From assembly GCF_003289965.1 (NCBI RefSeq), contig NZ_QMBQ01000005.1:496001-560000 (forward strand): a stretch of DNA of 64,000 bases, read 5' to 3'. Numbering within the stretch: the stretch's first letter is position 1; each line of letters starts with the position of its first letter. Below are positions 8,442 to 17,074 of the stretch, in pieces. The stretch is from Mesorhizobium atlanticum. Its GTDB lineage: Bacteria > Pseudomonadota > Alphaproteobacteria > Rhizobiales > Rhizobiaceae. The notes beneath the pieces were generated by a model. The model was not told the DNA's origin. It made no database searches and worked only from the letters and a program-made list of their open reading frames with translations. The position numbers and the translations under genes are program-made.

Positions 8442-9635
8442 TCAGTTGGTCGTCGAAGCCGGCGCTGTGCGGCTGTCGACCGCGACGACGACGCTGAGGC
8501 CGGCGCGCAGCTTGCCGGTCTTCAAGACGTCGGCCGGCACGTCGATGCGCACGGGCACGCGCTGCACCACCTTGGTGAAGTTGCCGGTGGCGTTTTCCGG
8601 CGGGAGCAGCGAGAACACCGCGCCCGAGGCCGGCGCGAGCGAGGAGACCGTGCCTTCGAAGCTCTGGCCGTCGATCGCGTCGACGGTGATGCGGACTTTT
8701 TCGCCGGGCACCATGCGGCCGAGCTGCGTCTCCTTGAAGTTGCCGACGATGTAGAGCTTGTCCATCGGCACGACGACCGCGAGCTTCTGGCCGGGGCTGA
8801 CGAGGTCGCCCTGCTCGACAGAGCGGTTGCCGACGACGCCGTCATAGGGCGCCTTCAGCACTGTGAAGGAGAGGTCGCGCAGGGCCTTGTCGCGGGTGAG
8901 CTGCAGCGAGGCGAGCGTCGAGGCCTGCTCCGCGCGCTGCGCCTCCAGCACGCCGATATTGGCCTGCGCCGCGGCGATCTGGGCGTCGGCGCCGACAAGC
9001 GCCGCCTTGGCCTGGTCCAGCGCGGTCTGCGCGTCGTCGAGCTGCGCCTGCGTGCCGACATGGGTCTTGAGCAGCTGCGCCGCGCGGTCCTGGGCGCGCG
9101 CCGCATTGTTGGCGGCGGCCTGGTCCGCGACCTTCTGCGCCTCAGCCTGCGACAGCGAAGCCTGGGCTGCCTTGGTCTGCGCGTCGATGCGGTCGAGCGT
9201 CTTCGCCAGCGTCGCGATCTGCGCCTCGGCCTGGGCGACGGCTATTCTGTAGTCGCCATTGTCGATCACGAACAGCGGATCGCCGGCCTTGACCTTCTGG
9301 TTCTCGCTCACCAGCACCTTGTCGATATAACCGGATATTTTCGGCGACACGAACGACATATCGGCCTGGACATAGGCATCGTCGGTGGAGATCATGAACC
9401 GGCCGTCGGTCCAATAGTTATAGCCATAGTAGGAACCGGCGCCGAGCAGGGCCAGGCCGATGATCGGCAAAAGGAAAGAGCGCACCGAACGCTTCTTCTT
9501 GGAGGGTGCTTCAGCCGCGGGCGCAGCAACCGGAGCGGCGGGCTGGACAGGGATTTCCGGAGCCTCGGTCGACGGCTGGACCTTGGCGCTGGGAAACGTA
9601 CGGACTTCGGCGGTGGCGGGCGCGTTGGAGGACAT
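8442..9635 (-). CDS. emrA: HlyD-family membrane fusion protein (EmrA-like)
   Basis: A 397-aa periplasmic adaptor. After a Pro/Ala-rich cytoplasmic leader comes one membrane helix (SFLLPIIGLALLGAGSYYGY). Then come the biotinyl-lipoyl half-motif ISTDDAYVQADMSFVSPKIS, a long coiled-coil hairpin rich in Ala and Gln, and the second lipoyl half with VLKAPYDGVVGNRSVEQGD. It links the EmrB pump to an outer-membrane channel. The reading frame is open far upstream on this strand, but the ATG at 9635 gives the family-typical N-terminus, and the TetR operators lie just upstream of it. Confidence 0.9.
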   Translation of the reverse strand: MSSNAPATAEVRTFPSAKVQPSTEAPEIPVQPAAPVAAPAAEAPSKKKRSVRSFLLPIIGLALLGAGSYYGYNYWTDGRFMISTDDAYVQADMSFVSPKISGYIDKVLVSENQKVKAGDPLFVIDNGDYRIAVAQAEAQIATLAKTLDRIDAQTKAAQASLSQAEAQKVADQAAANNAARAQDRAAQLLKTHVGTQAQLDDAQTALDQAKAALVGADAQIAAAQANIGVLEAQRAEQASTLASLQLTRDKALRDLSFTVLKAPYDGVVGNRSVEQGDLVSPGQKLAVVVPMDKLYIVGNFKETQLGRMVPGEKVRITVDAIDGQSFEGTVSSLAPASGAVFSLLPPENATGNFTKVVQRVPVRIDVPADVLKTGKLRAGLSVVVAVDSRTAPASTTN

Positions 9636-9663
9636 GGGTATCTCTCTGTATATCAGTCGGACT

Positions 9664-9677
9664 GAACCGTTCGGTTC
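9664..9677. promoter_or_regulatory. TetR operator 1 (GAACC-N4-GGTTC)
   Basis: A perfect 5-bp inverted repeat around GTTC lies 29 bp upstream of emrA. The same arms occur in the second site nearer the TetR gene. Two identical half-site pairs in one divergent promoter region strongly suggest binding by the adjacent regulator. Confidence 0.75.
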
Positions 9678-9725
9678 GAATTGGTGATTGACATAGCGCG
9701 GAAAGAGGACCATATCAAGAGCAAA

Positions 9726-9743
9726 TCGAACCGAGTGGTTCGA
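9726..9743. promoter_or_regulatory. TetR operator 2 (TCGAACC-N4-GGTTCGA)
   Basis: A perfect 7-bp inverted repeat around GAGT, 24 bp before the chosen TetR start. It shares the GAACC/GGTTC arms with the site at 9664. Repression of both divergent transcripts, including autoregulation, is the likely outcome. Confidence 0.8.
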
Positions 9744-9767
9744 AATATTTTCTAAGGAATGACTTCC

Positions 9768-10466
9768 ATGGTCGACACGACAGCGGACAGCGATCTGCTC
9801 GACTTGCGCAAGGGCCGTCCGGCGGCCGGGCAGGACCCGGTCAAGCGGGCCCAGATCATCGAAGGCGCACGGCGCGTCTTCATCGACAAGGGCTTCGAGG
9901 CCGCCTCGATGAACGACATCACGCGCGAGGCCGGCGTCTCCAAGGGCACGATCTACGTCTATTTCGAAAACAAGGAAGAGCTGTTCGAGGCTCTCATCGA
10001 GGAAGAGCGCGGCACCATCTTCAAGAACATGTATGAGGTGCTCGACCATTTCGAGGACTTGCGCAAGACGCTGGTGAAGTTCGGAACGGGGCTGTCGATC
10101 AAGATCACCTCGGCCAAGGTCATCCAGGCGCAGCGCACCGTGGTCGGGGCCGCCGACCGGATACCCGAGCTTGGCGCGCGCTTCTACGAGCGCGGCCCGA
10201 AGCGTGGCCATGACAAGGTCGTGTCCTTTCTCAATGAAGCCATCGCACGCGGTCTGCTGGAAATCCCCGATGTCGATCTTGGCGCCTATCAGTTCACCGA
10301 GCTTTGCCTTGCAGGTCTGTTCCGCCAGTGCATCTTTTCCTACCGCACCAAGGCGCCGAGCCAGGCAGAGATCGAGAAGATCGTGACCTCCGGGGTCGAT
10401 GTGTTTCTCAAGGCTTACGGCACGGAAAAATTCTTCGCCGAGGAACGGGCTTCCGCGTCGGCCTGA
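9768..10466 (+). CDS. TetR/AcrR family transcriptional regulator
   Basis: A 232-aa repressor. The TetR helix-turn-helix is clear at about 25-70 (IIEGARRVFIDKGFEAASMN, then DITREAGVSKGTIYVYFENK). A C-terminal ligand-binding domain of the AcrR C-terminal type follows. Two ATGs are possible. The second, at 9768, is 9 bases from AAGGA, while the first (9759) directly abuts it. It diverges from emrAB across a 132-bp region with two palindromes, so it should repress the pump until a substrate drug binds. Confidence 0.9.
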   Translation: MVDTTADSDLLDLRKGRPAAGQDPVKRAQIIEGARRVFIDKGFEAASMNDITREAGVSKGTIYVYFENKEELFEALIEEERGTIFKNMYEVLDHFEDLRKTLVKFGTGLSIKITSAKVIQAQRTVVGAADRIPELGARFYERGPKRGHDKVVSFLNEAIARGLLEIPDVDLGAYQFTELCLAGLFRQCIFSYRTKAPSQAEIEKIVTSGVDVFLKAYGTEKFFAEERASASA

Positions 10467-10652
10467 TTGTCCCGGCCGGCGAAGTCGCTTGCGGGTAGCG
10501 CAAGCCTTGAGAATTCGCGCCCGCGGCCTGAAAACTTCGCCGTATCGCGGTGGACCTCGCATGCCGCGAAGACCTGTCTGCCGATCTTTTTCAAACGCCG
10601 ATCGGCATCCTCCGCGGGCGCTTTTGGAAGGACCTGTTAACCATCGCTTTCT

Positions 10653-13163
10653 ATGTCTCGGGAGACGTTCAATCGGCGAGTCTCGAGTATGACATCCATG
10701 CGCTTTCCCCGTGCCAATCTCTCCGGCGATTCCGCCCATCAAGGCGACAACGATCACCGCGCGGACGGGCGCCGTGGCGGGGTCCTGCAGCCGCAGGCGC
10801 AAGCGGGACAGGTGGTCGCGTTGCGCGTCGCGCCGGCAGGCGAATCGGACGCGGCTCGCGCTGCGTCGTCCGAATCGGCGGATGGCGGCGAGTTCAGCCG
10901 TCCGGCCTGGCAGGACTATTTCTTCCTCGCGCCCAATGTGCGGTTCACCCGCACGCCGGACACCGATCTCGCCCGGCGGGCCGCCCCACAGGAAGATGCC
11001 GCGCCGGCCAAGACACCGGCCCGCGAGCCCGTCCGGCCTGCACCGCCGGCTCCGCCGCCAGCCAATTCGGTTCGGACGATTCCCGCGGCTCCTGCGGCTC
11101 GAGCCGCGGCGCCGGCGCAAGCCAAACCGGTCATCGCGCCTGCCGCCGCCACGCCCGTCGCTTCCGCTGCCCCGCCCCAGCCCACCGCCGCTCCGGCACA
11201 AAAACCACGCCCGAGCGGACTGCGCTGGTTCTATCTTTCCGATCACGCCTTCTTCGAATTCGGCATGCCTTTCCTCGCCGAGCGCCTGGCGCGGGCGCGC
11301 CTGAACGAAGCGGACCAGGCCCCCGCGGTGCCGGTGTCGCCGCCCGTCAGGCCGATGCCGGCGCAAGCGGCGCAACCGATCCAGCCCCGTCCCGCCTTCC
11401 TGGGCGAGGCGACATCGTTCTACCGGGTCATCGAGTGGCGCTCTAACGCGGCGGACATAAGCCCTGCTCCGGCGCCGACGCCGACGCTGTCCCCAGTGGC
11501 CGCCCAGCCGACGCCTGCCGAGACCATGCCGGCTCCGGCGCCGGCAAGCGCAAGAATGGCAAGGCAGGCACCCTCCTTGCCCGTCGCCGGCGAGGTCGTG
11601 CCGTTGCCGGCTTCCGTCGGCTACGAGCTTCCCTCCGAGGAACTCCTGCAGATGCCGCCGGAAGGCCAGGGCTTCTACATGTCGCAGGAGCGGATGGAGC
11701 AGAACGCCGACTTGCTTGAAAGCGTGCTGGAGGATTTCGGCGTCAAGGGCGAGATCATCCATGTCCGGCCGGGTCCGGTCGTCACGCTTTACGAGTTCGA
11801 GCCGGCGCCGGGGGTGAAATCCAGCCGCGTCATCGGCCTGGCCGACGACATCGCCCGCTCGATGTCGGCGATATCGGCGCGCGTTGCCGTGGTGCCGGGC
11901 CGCAACGTCATCGGCATCGAGCTGCCCAACGAGACGCGCGAAACGGTCTATTTCCGCGAGCTGATCGGATCGGCCGGTTTCCGCAACACCTCCTGCAAGC
12001 TGGCGCTCGGCCTCGGCAAGACGATCGGCGGCGAACCGGTCATCGCCGAGCTCGCCAAGATGCCGCATCTGCTGGTGGCGGGCACCACCGGTTCCGGCAA
12101 GTCGGTCGCCATCAACACCATGATCCTGTCGCTGCTCTACCGGATGAAGCCGGAGGAATGCCGCCTGATCATGGTCGATCCCAAGATGCTGGAGCTCTCC
12201 GTCTATGACGGCATTCCGCATCTTCTGACGCCGGTCGTCACCGATCCCAAGAAGGCGGTCACGGCGCTCAAATGGGCGGTGCGCGAGATGGAGGATCGCT
12301 ATCGCAAGATGGCACGCCTCGGCGTGCGCAACATCGACGGCTACAACCAGCGCGCGGCAAGCGCCCGCGACAAGGGCGAGGTCGTGACCATGCAGGTGCA
12401 GACGGGCTTCGAGAAGGGCACCGGCGAGCCGCTGTTCGAGGAACGCACGATCGACCTCGCGCCGATGCCCTATATCGTCATCATCGTCGACGAGATGGCC
12501 GACCTGATGATGGTCGCCGGCAAGGAGATCGAAGGCGCCATCCAGCGTCTGGCGCAGATGGCGCGCGCCGCCGGTATCCACCTGATCATGGCGACGCAAC
12601 GTCCCTCGGTCGACGTCATCACCGGCACGATCAAGGCCAATTTCCCCACCCGTATCTCCTTCCAGGTGACCTCCAAGATCGACAGCCGCACGATCCTCGG
12701 CGAGCAGGGCGCGGAGCAGCTGCTCGGCCAGGGCGACATGCTGCACATGGCCGGCGGCGGGCGCATTTCGCGCGTGCACGGCCCCTTCGTTTCCGATCTG
12801 GAGGTCGAGCATGTCGTGGCGCATCTGAAAGCGCAGGGGCGTCCCGAATATCTCGACACCGTCACCGCCGACGAGGAAGAGGCTGAGGAGGCGGCCGATA
12901 CCAGCCCGGTCTTCGACAAGGGCTCGATCGCCGAGGAGGACGGCGACGCGCTCTTTGAGGAAGCGGTCAAGGTGGTCAAGCGCGACAAGAAATGCTCGAC
13001 CTCCTACATCCAGCGCCGCCTCGGCGTCGGCTACAACCGCGCCGCCTCGCTGGTCGAGCGCATGGAGAAGGAAGGTCTGGTCGGCGCCCCCAACCATGTC
13101 GGCAAGCGCGAGATCCTCACCGGCCGGCGCGATCGCGAGCCCGAACGCGAAGAGACGGAGTGA
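10653..13163 (+). CDS. ftsK: FtsK/SpoIIIE-type DNA translocase without membrane domain
   Basis: FtsK motors pump DNA for chromosome dimer resolution at division. This 836-aa protein has a ~300-residue Pro/Ala-rich linker, then the FtsK alpha domain (about 325-430). The RecA-like beta domain has a Walker A motif GTTGSGKS near 477 and a Walker B-like IVIIVDEMADLM. A gamma winged helix for KOPS recognition is at the C-terminus (CSTSYIQRRLGVGYNRAASL). I see no hydrophobic helices at the N-terminus or in the DNA upstream, whereas standard FtsK has four. Start 10653 or 10689 are both possible. It may be the second, soluble paralogue known in some rhizobia. Confidence 0.85.
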   Translation: MSRETFNRRVSSMTSMRFPRANLSGDSAHQGDNDHRADGRRGGVLQPQAQAGQVVALRVAPAGESDAARAASSESADGGEFSRPAWQDYFFLAPNVRFTRTPDTDLARRAAPQEDAAPAKTPAREPVRPAPPAPPPANSVRTIPAAPAARAAAPAQAKPVIAPAAATPVASAAPPQPTAAPAQKPRPSGLRWFYLSDHAFFEFGMPFLAERLARARLNEADQAPAVPVSPPVRPMPAQAAQPIQPRPAFLGEATSFYRVIEWRSNAADISPAPAPTPTLSPVAAQPTPAETMPAPAPASARMARQAPSLPVAGEVVPLPASVGYELPSEELLQMPPEGQGFYMSQERMEQNADLLESVLEDFGVKGEIIHVRPGPVVTLYEFEPAPGVKSSRVIGLADDIARSMSAISARVAVVPGRNVIGIELPNETRETVYFRELIGSAGFRNTSCKLALGLGKTIGGEPVIAELAKMPHLLVAGTTGSGKSVAINTMILSLLYRMKPEECRLIMVDPKMLELSVYDGIPHLLTPVVTDPKKAVTALKWAVREMEDRYRKMARLGVRNIDGYNQRAASARDKGEVVTMQVQTGFEKGTGEPLFEERTIDLAPMPYIVIIVDEMADLMMVAGKEIEGAIQRLAQMARAAGIHLIMATQRPSVDVITGTIKANFPTRISFQVTSKIDSRTILGEQGAEQLLGQGDMLHMAGGGRISRVHGPFVSDLEVEHVVAHLKAQGRPEYLDTVTADEEEAEEAADTSPVFDKGSIAEEDGDALFEEAVKVVKRDKKCSTSYIQRRLGVGYNRAASLVERMEKEGLVGAPNHVGKREILTGRRDREPEREETE

Positions 13164-13443
13164 TTCCGGCGGATCGGTTTCCGGCGGGCAGCGTCAAGTC
13201 GCCCTTCGCCGTCACTCCCGTGGCCGGCGCCTCCCAAGGGTATGATCGATGTCTGTTTCGCCACTAGCTTCCGCTCCGATTTGAATCTCGGCCCGATTTG
13301 AATCTCGGGACGACGGTGAGCGGCCTGTTTTACCGAACGCCAGCTTGACCTGACGGCCCCGAGGTTCAAACATTCAAGGCGGGCCGCGACGGATCATTGG
13401 ACCGCAAGGGAGATGGGCTCGGCGCGTGGCAGGCAGGTCGGGG

Positions 13444-14268
13444 ATGGTCGATACGAAGCTCCAGGACCAGATGCGGCGTATCGTGGCGGACTTCAATGCC
13501 GGCCGCCACGACCAGGCGCGCCTGCTTTGCGAAGAGGGCCTTCGCCGGACGCCTGATGAACCGGCCCTCAATCATCTTCTGGCGGCCGTCCTGTTTGCAA
13601 AGGGAGAGGTGGCGGAAGCCCGCGCCCACATTCGTGCAAGTCTGTCGATCAGGGCCGACAACGCATCCGCTCATGTGCTCGCTGGACGGATAGCGCGGGC
13701 GGCGAAGGATTTTGAGCCAGCGCTCCACCATTTCGCGCGCGCGGCGGAATTGGCGCCCGGCGTTGCCGTGCTCATCGAGCGGGCGCGCACGCTCGATGAG
13801 GCGGGCGACCGGAGCCAGGCGTATCAGGCGTGGCAGGCGGTGGCACGTGCCGATCCGTCATCCGCCGAAGCTGCCGCGCGTCTGGGCCGCATTCTGTTCG
13901 AGGACGGCATGCCAGCCGAAGCAGCGCCCTTGCTGGAGCGCGCTGTCAAGGGCGACGCGCCCGCCTCGGCATGGTTCGACCTCGCCCTTGTCAGGCAGGA
14001 TCTGCACGAGCACGCGGCTGCCGCCGCCGCTTATCGCAAGGCGCTGGAGAAGCGCCCGGACGATGCCGAGGCCGCGGTCAATCTAGGGGTCGCGCTTCAG
14101 GAAACAGGTGACATGGACGCCGCGATCCAGGCTTATCGAACGGCTTACCAGCAGCGCCCCACAACATTCGGCATCATTGCGATGGCGCTGACGTCGGCGC
14201 CGCATGGGCGGCTTTGGCTCGATCGCGATGCGCTGAAGGGACTGCTCGGCGAGCCAGGGAAAGTCTGA
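13444..14268 (+). CDS. Tetratricopeptide-repeat protein
   Basis: A 274-aa soluble protein made largely of TPR-type helix pairs. The clearest are AAAAAYRKALEKRPDDAEAA followed by NLGVALQETGDMDAAIQAYR near 195-230, and HFARAAELAPG near 95. No signal peptide or enzyme domain is seen. TPRs act as protein-protein scaffolds. ATG at 13444 was preferred; a GTG at 13426 is in frame. It is followed at once by a palindromic repeat and a convergent uncharacterised gene. The function is unknown. Confidence 0.75.
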   Translation: MVDTKLQDQMRRIVADFNAGRHDQARLLCEEGLRRTPDEPALNHLLAAVLFAKGEVAEARAHIRASLSIRADNASAHVLAGRIARAAKDFEPALHHFARAAELAPGVAVLIERARTLDEAGDRSQAYQAWQAVARADPSSAEAAARLGRILFEDGMPAEAAPLLERAVKGDAPASAWFDLALVRQDLHEHAAAAAAYRKALEKRPDDAEAAVNLGVALQETGDMDAAIQAYRTAYQQRPTTFGIIAMALTSAPHGRLWLDRDALKGLLGEPGKV

Positions 14269-14307
14269 GCGGTTTTTCACCGTTTCCGTGAAACGGTGAA
14301 ACGCTCT
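14267..14307. repeat. Hairpin repeat, short family B form, between convergent genes
   Basis: TCACCGTTT / AAACGGTGA (14277-14285 and 14291-14299, loop CCGTG) is flanked by GAGCGG and ACGCTCT, extending the stem. It overlaps the stop of the TPR gene and precedes the stop of the convergent gene, so it likely works as a bidirectional terminator. Confidence 0.65.
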
Positions 14308-15007
14308 AGCGGGTACGCTTGTCGCGAAACTGCTTCCGGTAGACGCCGGGTCCGGCGAGGACGTCGGCGACGGTTTGCGCATAGGCGATCTCGCGCGCGG
14401 CATCGAAGCTTTCGAAGACGAGTTCGGGTGCCGCGCGCGGCACGGGAAAACATTGCGCGACCGGCGTGCCCTTCGGCAGTACTCCGCGGAAATCCTGGTC
14501 GGTCCAGATGGCCGGGAAATTGATGCCGGCGTCCTGGAAATGATCGGAATCGACAACACCCGTCACCAGGCGGAAAGGAAGGTCGTCGCGGTTGACCGGG
14601 TGGGTGGCGAACAGGGACCAGCCTTCCTCCAGCTCGATCGTCCAGAAACTGTTGAATTTTATCGCCGCCAGCCCATTGGCGAATGGCGCTCCGGCGAGTT
14701 GTTCAGCGACGTGGAAGCTAAGTGGAGACCGTGGGTGCCCCTTCGTTGAAGGCTCCGCGATGTCCCAATGCCATTCGAAGGCGCCGTTCTCCACCGCCAC
14801 GTCGCATGGCAGCAGGATCATGAATCCATGTGTCATGGCGTCGACGAAGGGCGGACACTGTTTTACCGTTCGGATATCGCGGCCGTGGATCTCCGAGTAG
14901 GCTTTTGCCGGCATTTTGCGCAGCCAGTCAGGCAGGACCGTGCGTGCCGGCACAGGTTGCGGCAGCGTCTCGGCAAGTGCGGGGTCGCAACGGAAAACAA
15001 TGCGCAT
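14306..15007 (-). CDS. Uncharacterised conserved-looking protein (possibly DUF6065)
   Basis: A 233-aa protein with no signal peptide or membrane helix. It begins MRIVFRCDPALAETLPQPVP and has an acidic/aromatic core with GFMILLPCDVAVENGAFEWH and NSFWTIELEEGWSLFATHPV. The pattern of a 'mutated/flat' beta-rich domain recalls proteins labelled DUF6065, often next to TPR genes, but I cannot confirm this. The ATG at 15007 and good codon bias support a real gene. The role is unknown. Confidence 0.65.
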   Translation of the reverse strand: MRIVFRCDPALAETLPQPVPARTVLPDWLRKMPAKAYSEIHGRDIRTVKQCPPFVDAMTHGFMILLPCDVAVENGAFEWHWDIAEPSTKGHPRSPLSFHVAEQLAGAPFANGLAAIKFNSFWTIELEEGWSLFATHPVNRDDLPFRLVTGVVDSDHFQDAGINFPAIWTDQDFRGVLPKGTPVAQCFPVPRAAPELVFESFDAAREIAYAQTVADVLAGPGVYRKQFRDKRTR

Positions 15008-15018
15008 GGCGTAACCTT

Positions 15019-15144
15019 AGAGCAATTCCAGGAAAAGTGTGAGCGGTTAGGTTCGGCGCGTTCGCCGTAGCCTTCCGTCGGGAATTGCTTCAAAAACAAA
15101 GAGATAGAGCGGATCGCCGTTTCCGTGAAACGGTGAAACGCTCT
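15019..15144. repeat. Palindromic intergenic repeat, full-length family B
   Basis: About 126 bp. A first module runs from AGAGCAATTCCAGGAAAAGT to GGGAATTGCTTC (complementary ends). A second module is GAGCGGATCGCCGTTTCCGTG... ending AAACGCTCT. The same two-module order is seen at 20387-20483 and 54830-54923, and on the opposite strand at 39777-39886. Confidence 0.75.
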
Positions 15145-15202
15145 TGCAGGCCGTGCAATTTTGACGGCTTGCCAAGGCGTGGTCAACGGCGCGCGGCCGT
15201 TG

Positions 15203-15859
15203 TCAGCCGCCGTTCGCCACCAGCACGATCGCGGCGCGCAGCTCGTCGAGACCCGCGGCTTTTTCCGACGATGTCGCCAGGACCACAGGGAAAGCCGCCG
15301 GCCGCTTCTTGATCTTGGCCAGCGTCTCCTCGATCAGCCTCGGCACGCCGGCGGCCTTGATCTTGTCGGTCTTGGTCAGCACCACCTGGTAGGACACGGC
15401 TGCCTTGTCGAGCAGCGTCAGCACTTCCTCGTCCTTGGCCTTGATGCCGTGGCGGGCATCGATCAGCACATAGACGCGCTTCAGCGTCACGCGACCCTGC
15501 AGATATTCATAGATCAGCTTGGTCCATTGATCGACCTTGTCCTTCGGCGCGCTGGCATAGCCGTAGCCGGGCATGTCGACCAGCGCCATCGGCGGCAGGT
15601 CGGCGCCTTCGCCGGAAAACCCGTCGGGCACGAAATAGTTGAGCTCCTGCGTGCGCCCCGGCGTGTTCGAGGTGCGCGCCAGGCCCTTGTGGCCGACCAG
15701 CGCGTTGATCAGCGACGACTTGCCGACATTGGAGCGGCCGGCGAAGGCGATCTCCGGCGGTCCTTCCGGCGGCAGGAATTTCATCGACGGCACGCCGCGG
15801 ATGAAGACCCAGCCGCGGGTGAACAGCTCCGGATCGATCTCAGTCCTGTCGCTTTTCAT
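15203..15859 (-). CDS. engB: Ribosome biogenesis GTP-binding protein EngB (YsxC/YihA)
   Basis: EngB is an essential TrmE-Era-type GTPase that assists assembly of the 50S subunit. The 218-aa protein shows G1 GRSNVGKSS near residue 42, G2-like NTPGRTQELNYF, G3 DMPGYGYA, G4 TKTDKI and G5-like ATSSEKAAG, in order and correctly spaced. ATG at 15859 was chosen. The preceding acetyltransferase gene ends 11 bases upstream, and a TTG overlapping that stop is an alternative. The reading frame is open further upstream, but that part has no EngB similarity. In relatives engB neighbours yidC and argB; here both are several kilobases away. Confidence 0.93.
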   Translation of the reverse strand: MKSDRTEIDPELFTRGWVFIRGVPSMKFLPPEGPPEIAFAGRSNVGKSSLINALVGHKGLARTSNTPGRTQELNYFVPDGFSGEGADLPPMALVDMPGYGYASAPKDKVDQWTKLIYEYLQGRVTLKRVYVLIDARHGIKAKDEEVLTLLDKAAVSYQVVLTKTDKIKAAGVPRLIEETLAKIKKRPAAFPVVLATSSEKAAGLDELRAAIVLVANGG

Positions 15860-15870
15860 GTTTGGCGCGC

Positions 15871-16509
15871 TCAAGCCGCAGCCTCCAGTTTTGAAATGTC
15901 GGCGCCGCGAATGGCGTCGAGGTTGCGGCCGATCTTGTCGACCGGCCAGTCCCACCAGGCCGCCTTGAGCAGGCGGCGCACGGTAAAGTCGTCGAAGCGC
16001 ATCTTGACCACCTTGGCAGCATTGCCGGCGACGATCGCATAAGGCGGCACGTCGTGCGTGACAACCGATTTCGCCGCAACGATGGCGCCATTGCCGATCC
16101 TGACGCCCGGCATGATCACCGCATCCATGCCGATCCACACGTCATTTTCGACGATCGTGTCGCCGCGGATCTCCTTCGACCATGTCTCAGGGTCGAAGCC
16201 TTCCTCCCAGCCATGGCCGAAGATGTTGAACGGATAGGTCGAGAAGCCGGACATGGCGTGGTTGGCGCCGTTCATGATGAAGCGCGCGCCTTCGGCGATG
16301 GCGCAAAACTTGCCGATCACCAGCCGGTCGCCGATGAAGTCGTAGTGGTGCAGCACGCATTTCTCGGCGAATTTATCGGGACCGTCGGGGTCGTCGTAAT
16401 AGGTGAAGTCGCCGATCTCGATGTTGGGCGCGTTCACCAGCGGCTTTAGAAAGCCGACGCGCGGATGCATCGCGATCGGATGCTTGATGTTGGGGTTGGG
16501 TCCGGTCAT
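15871..16509 (-). CDS. Vat/CatB-type hexapeptide-repeat acetyltransferase
   Basis: A 212-aa left-handed beta-helix acetyltransferase that uses acetyl-CoA. The family acetylates streptogramin A or chloramphenicol, but chromosomal members often have unknown substrates. Visible features are the loop MNGANHAMSGFSTYPFNIFG with the catalytic histidine, the hexapeptide coils DTIVENDVWIGMDAVIMPGV and RIGNGAIVAAKSVVTHDV, and the ending PYAIVAGNAAKVVKMRF. ATG at 16509 lies 6 bases after GGAGGGG and is preferred over the upstream ATG at 16551. It is the likely first gene of a pair with engB. Confidence 0.85.
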   Translation of the reverse strand: MTGPNPNIKHPIAMHPRVGFLKPLVNAPNIEIGDFTYYDDPDGPDKFAEKCVLHHYDFIGDRLVIGKFCAIAEGARFIMNGANHAMSGFSTYPFNIFGHGWEEGFDPETWSKEIRGDTIVENDVWIGMDAVIMPGVRIGNGAIVAAKSVVTHDVPPYAIVAGNAAKVVKMRFDDFTVRRLLKAAWWDWPVDKIGRNLDAIRGADISKLEAAA

Positions 16510-16593
16510 CGCGGTCCCCTCCGTGGCTAAAGGCGCGGCCGGCGCGGTCAACGTCCGATCAAACTAACGTGATCCGCCTGCCGCACCAACCCT

Positions 16594-16908
16594 TCAGTGG
16601 CTGCCGCGGCAGATCACGATCGGTTCGGAAAGGGCGCTGTCGAAGCCGCTGCCCTGATAGACCTGGACGTTCGACGCTCCGGGCGGCAGCGAGAAGCTGC
16701 CTTCGACGATTTTTTGCTCGCCCGTCGTCGTGTGCAGAGTCCAGCTGAACGCGCAGAATTGGGGCGGCGCCTTGGGTTGCACGTGGCTGCAATTGAGCTG
16801 CGCGCCGCCCAGCATCGCGGCTCCGCCGCAGCTCACCGCGTCCTTCGCGGCGGCTGGAAAAGCGTATCCCATGAGCAGCGCCAGCATGGCGATCTTGAGC
16901 CGGTTCAT
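16594..16908 (-). CDS. Small secreted cysteine-containing protein
   Basis: A 104-aa protein with a Sec signal peptide (NRLKIAMLALLMGYAFPAAA, cleavage near AAA-K). The mature part has four cysteines (SCGG, LNCSH, QFCAF, IVICRG), enough for two disulfides, and a beta-rich pattern. ATG at 16908 follows AAGGACGAGACG. It runs convergently to nothing on its 3' side and diverges from marR, so it might be regulated with the pump operon, but nothing in the sequence shows it. Function unknown. Confidence 0.7.
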   Translation of the reverse strand: MNRLKIAMLALLMGYAFPAAAKDAVSCGGAAMLGGAQLNCSHVQPKAPPQFCAFSWTLHTTTGEQKIVEGSFSLPPGASNVQVYQGSGFDSALSEPIVICRGSH

Positions 16909-17074
16909 CGTCTCGTCCTTGCCACCAGACAGGCCGGCCGGGCCGGGTTCTGGCCTATGCGATATTTTTACCAAGCGCCTTAGTCGGTCTTGCGCTGCGC
17001 GTCCAGCAGGATTATGTGCATGATGATAATAAGCATGCTCACGAAAGTTTGTCCGCCGACTCCGAAGTTTTCCC

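Noticed and set aside
8442..13097. 1551-codon open frame on the minus strand through emrA, tetR and ftsK
   Set aside because: Only the first third (8442-9635) is EmrA. The rest is antisense to TetR and FtsK, which have clear domains, so it is a by-product of high GC.
13275..13315. Direct repeat GATTTGAATCTCGG downstream of ftsK
   Set aside because: Only two copies with no structure or gene context; probably slippage and not a site.
15203..16138. Extended EngB frame reaching back into the acetyltransferase gene
   Set aside because: The upstream part is out-of-frame acetyltransferase sequence. EngB proteins begin near 15859.
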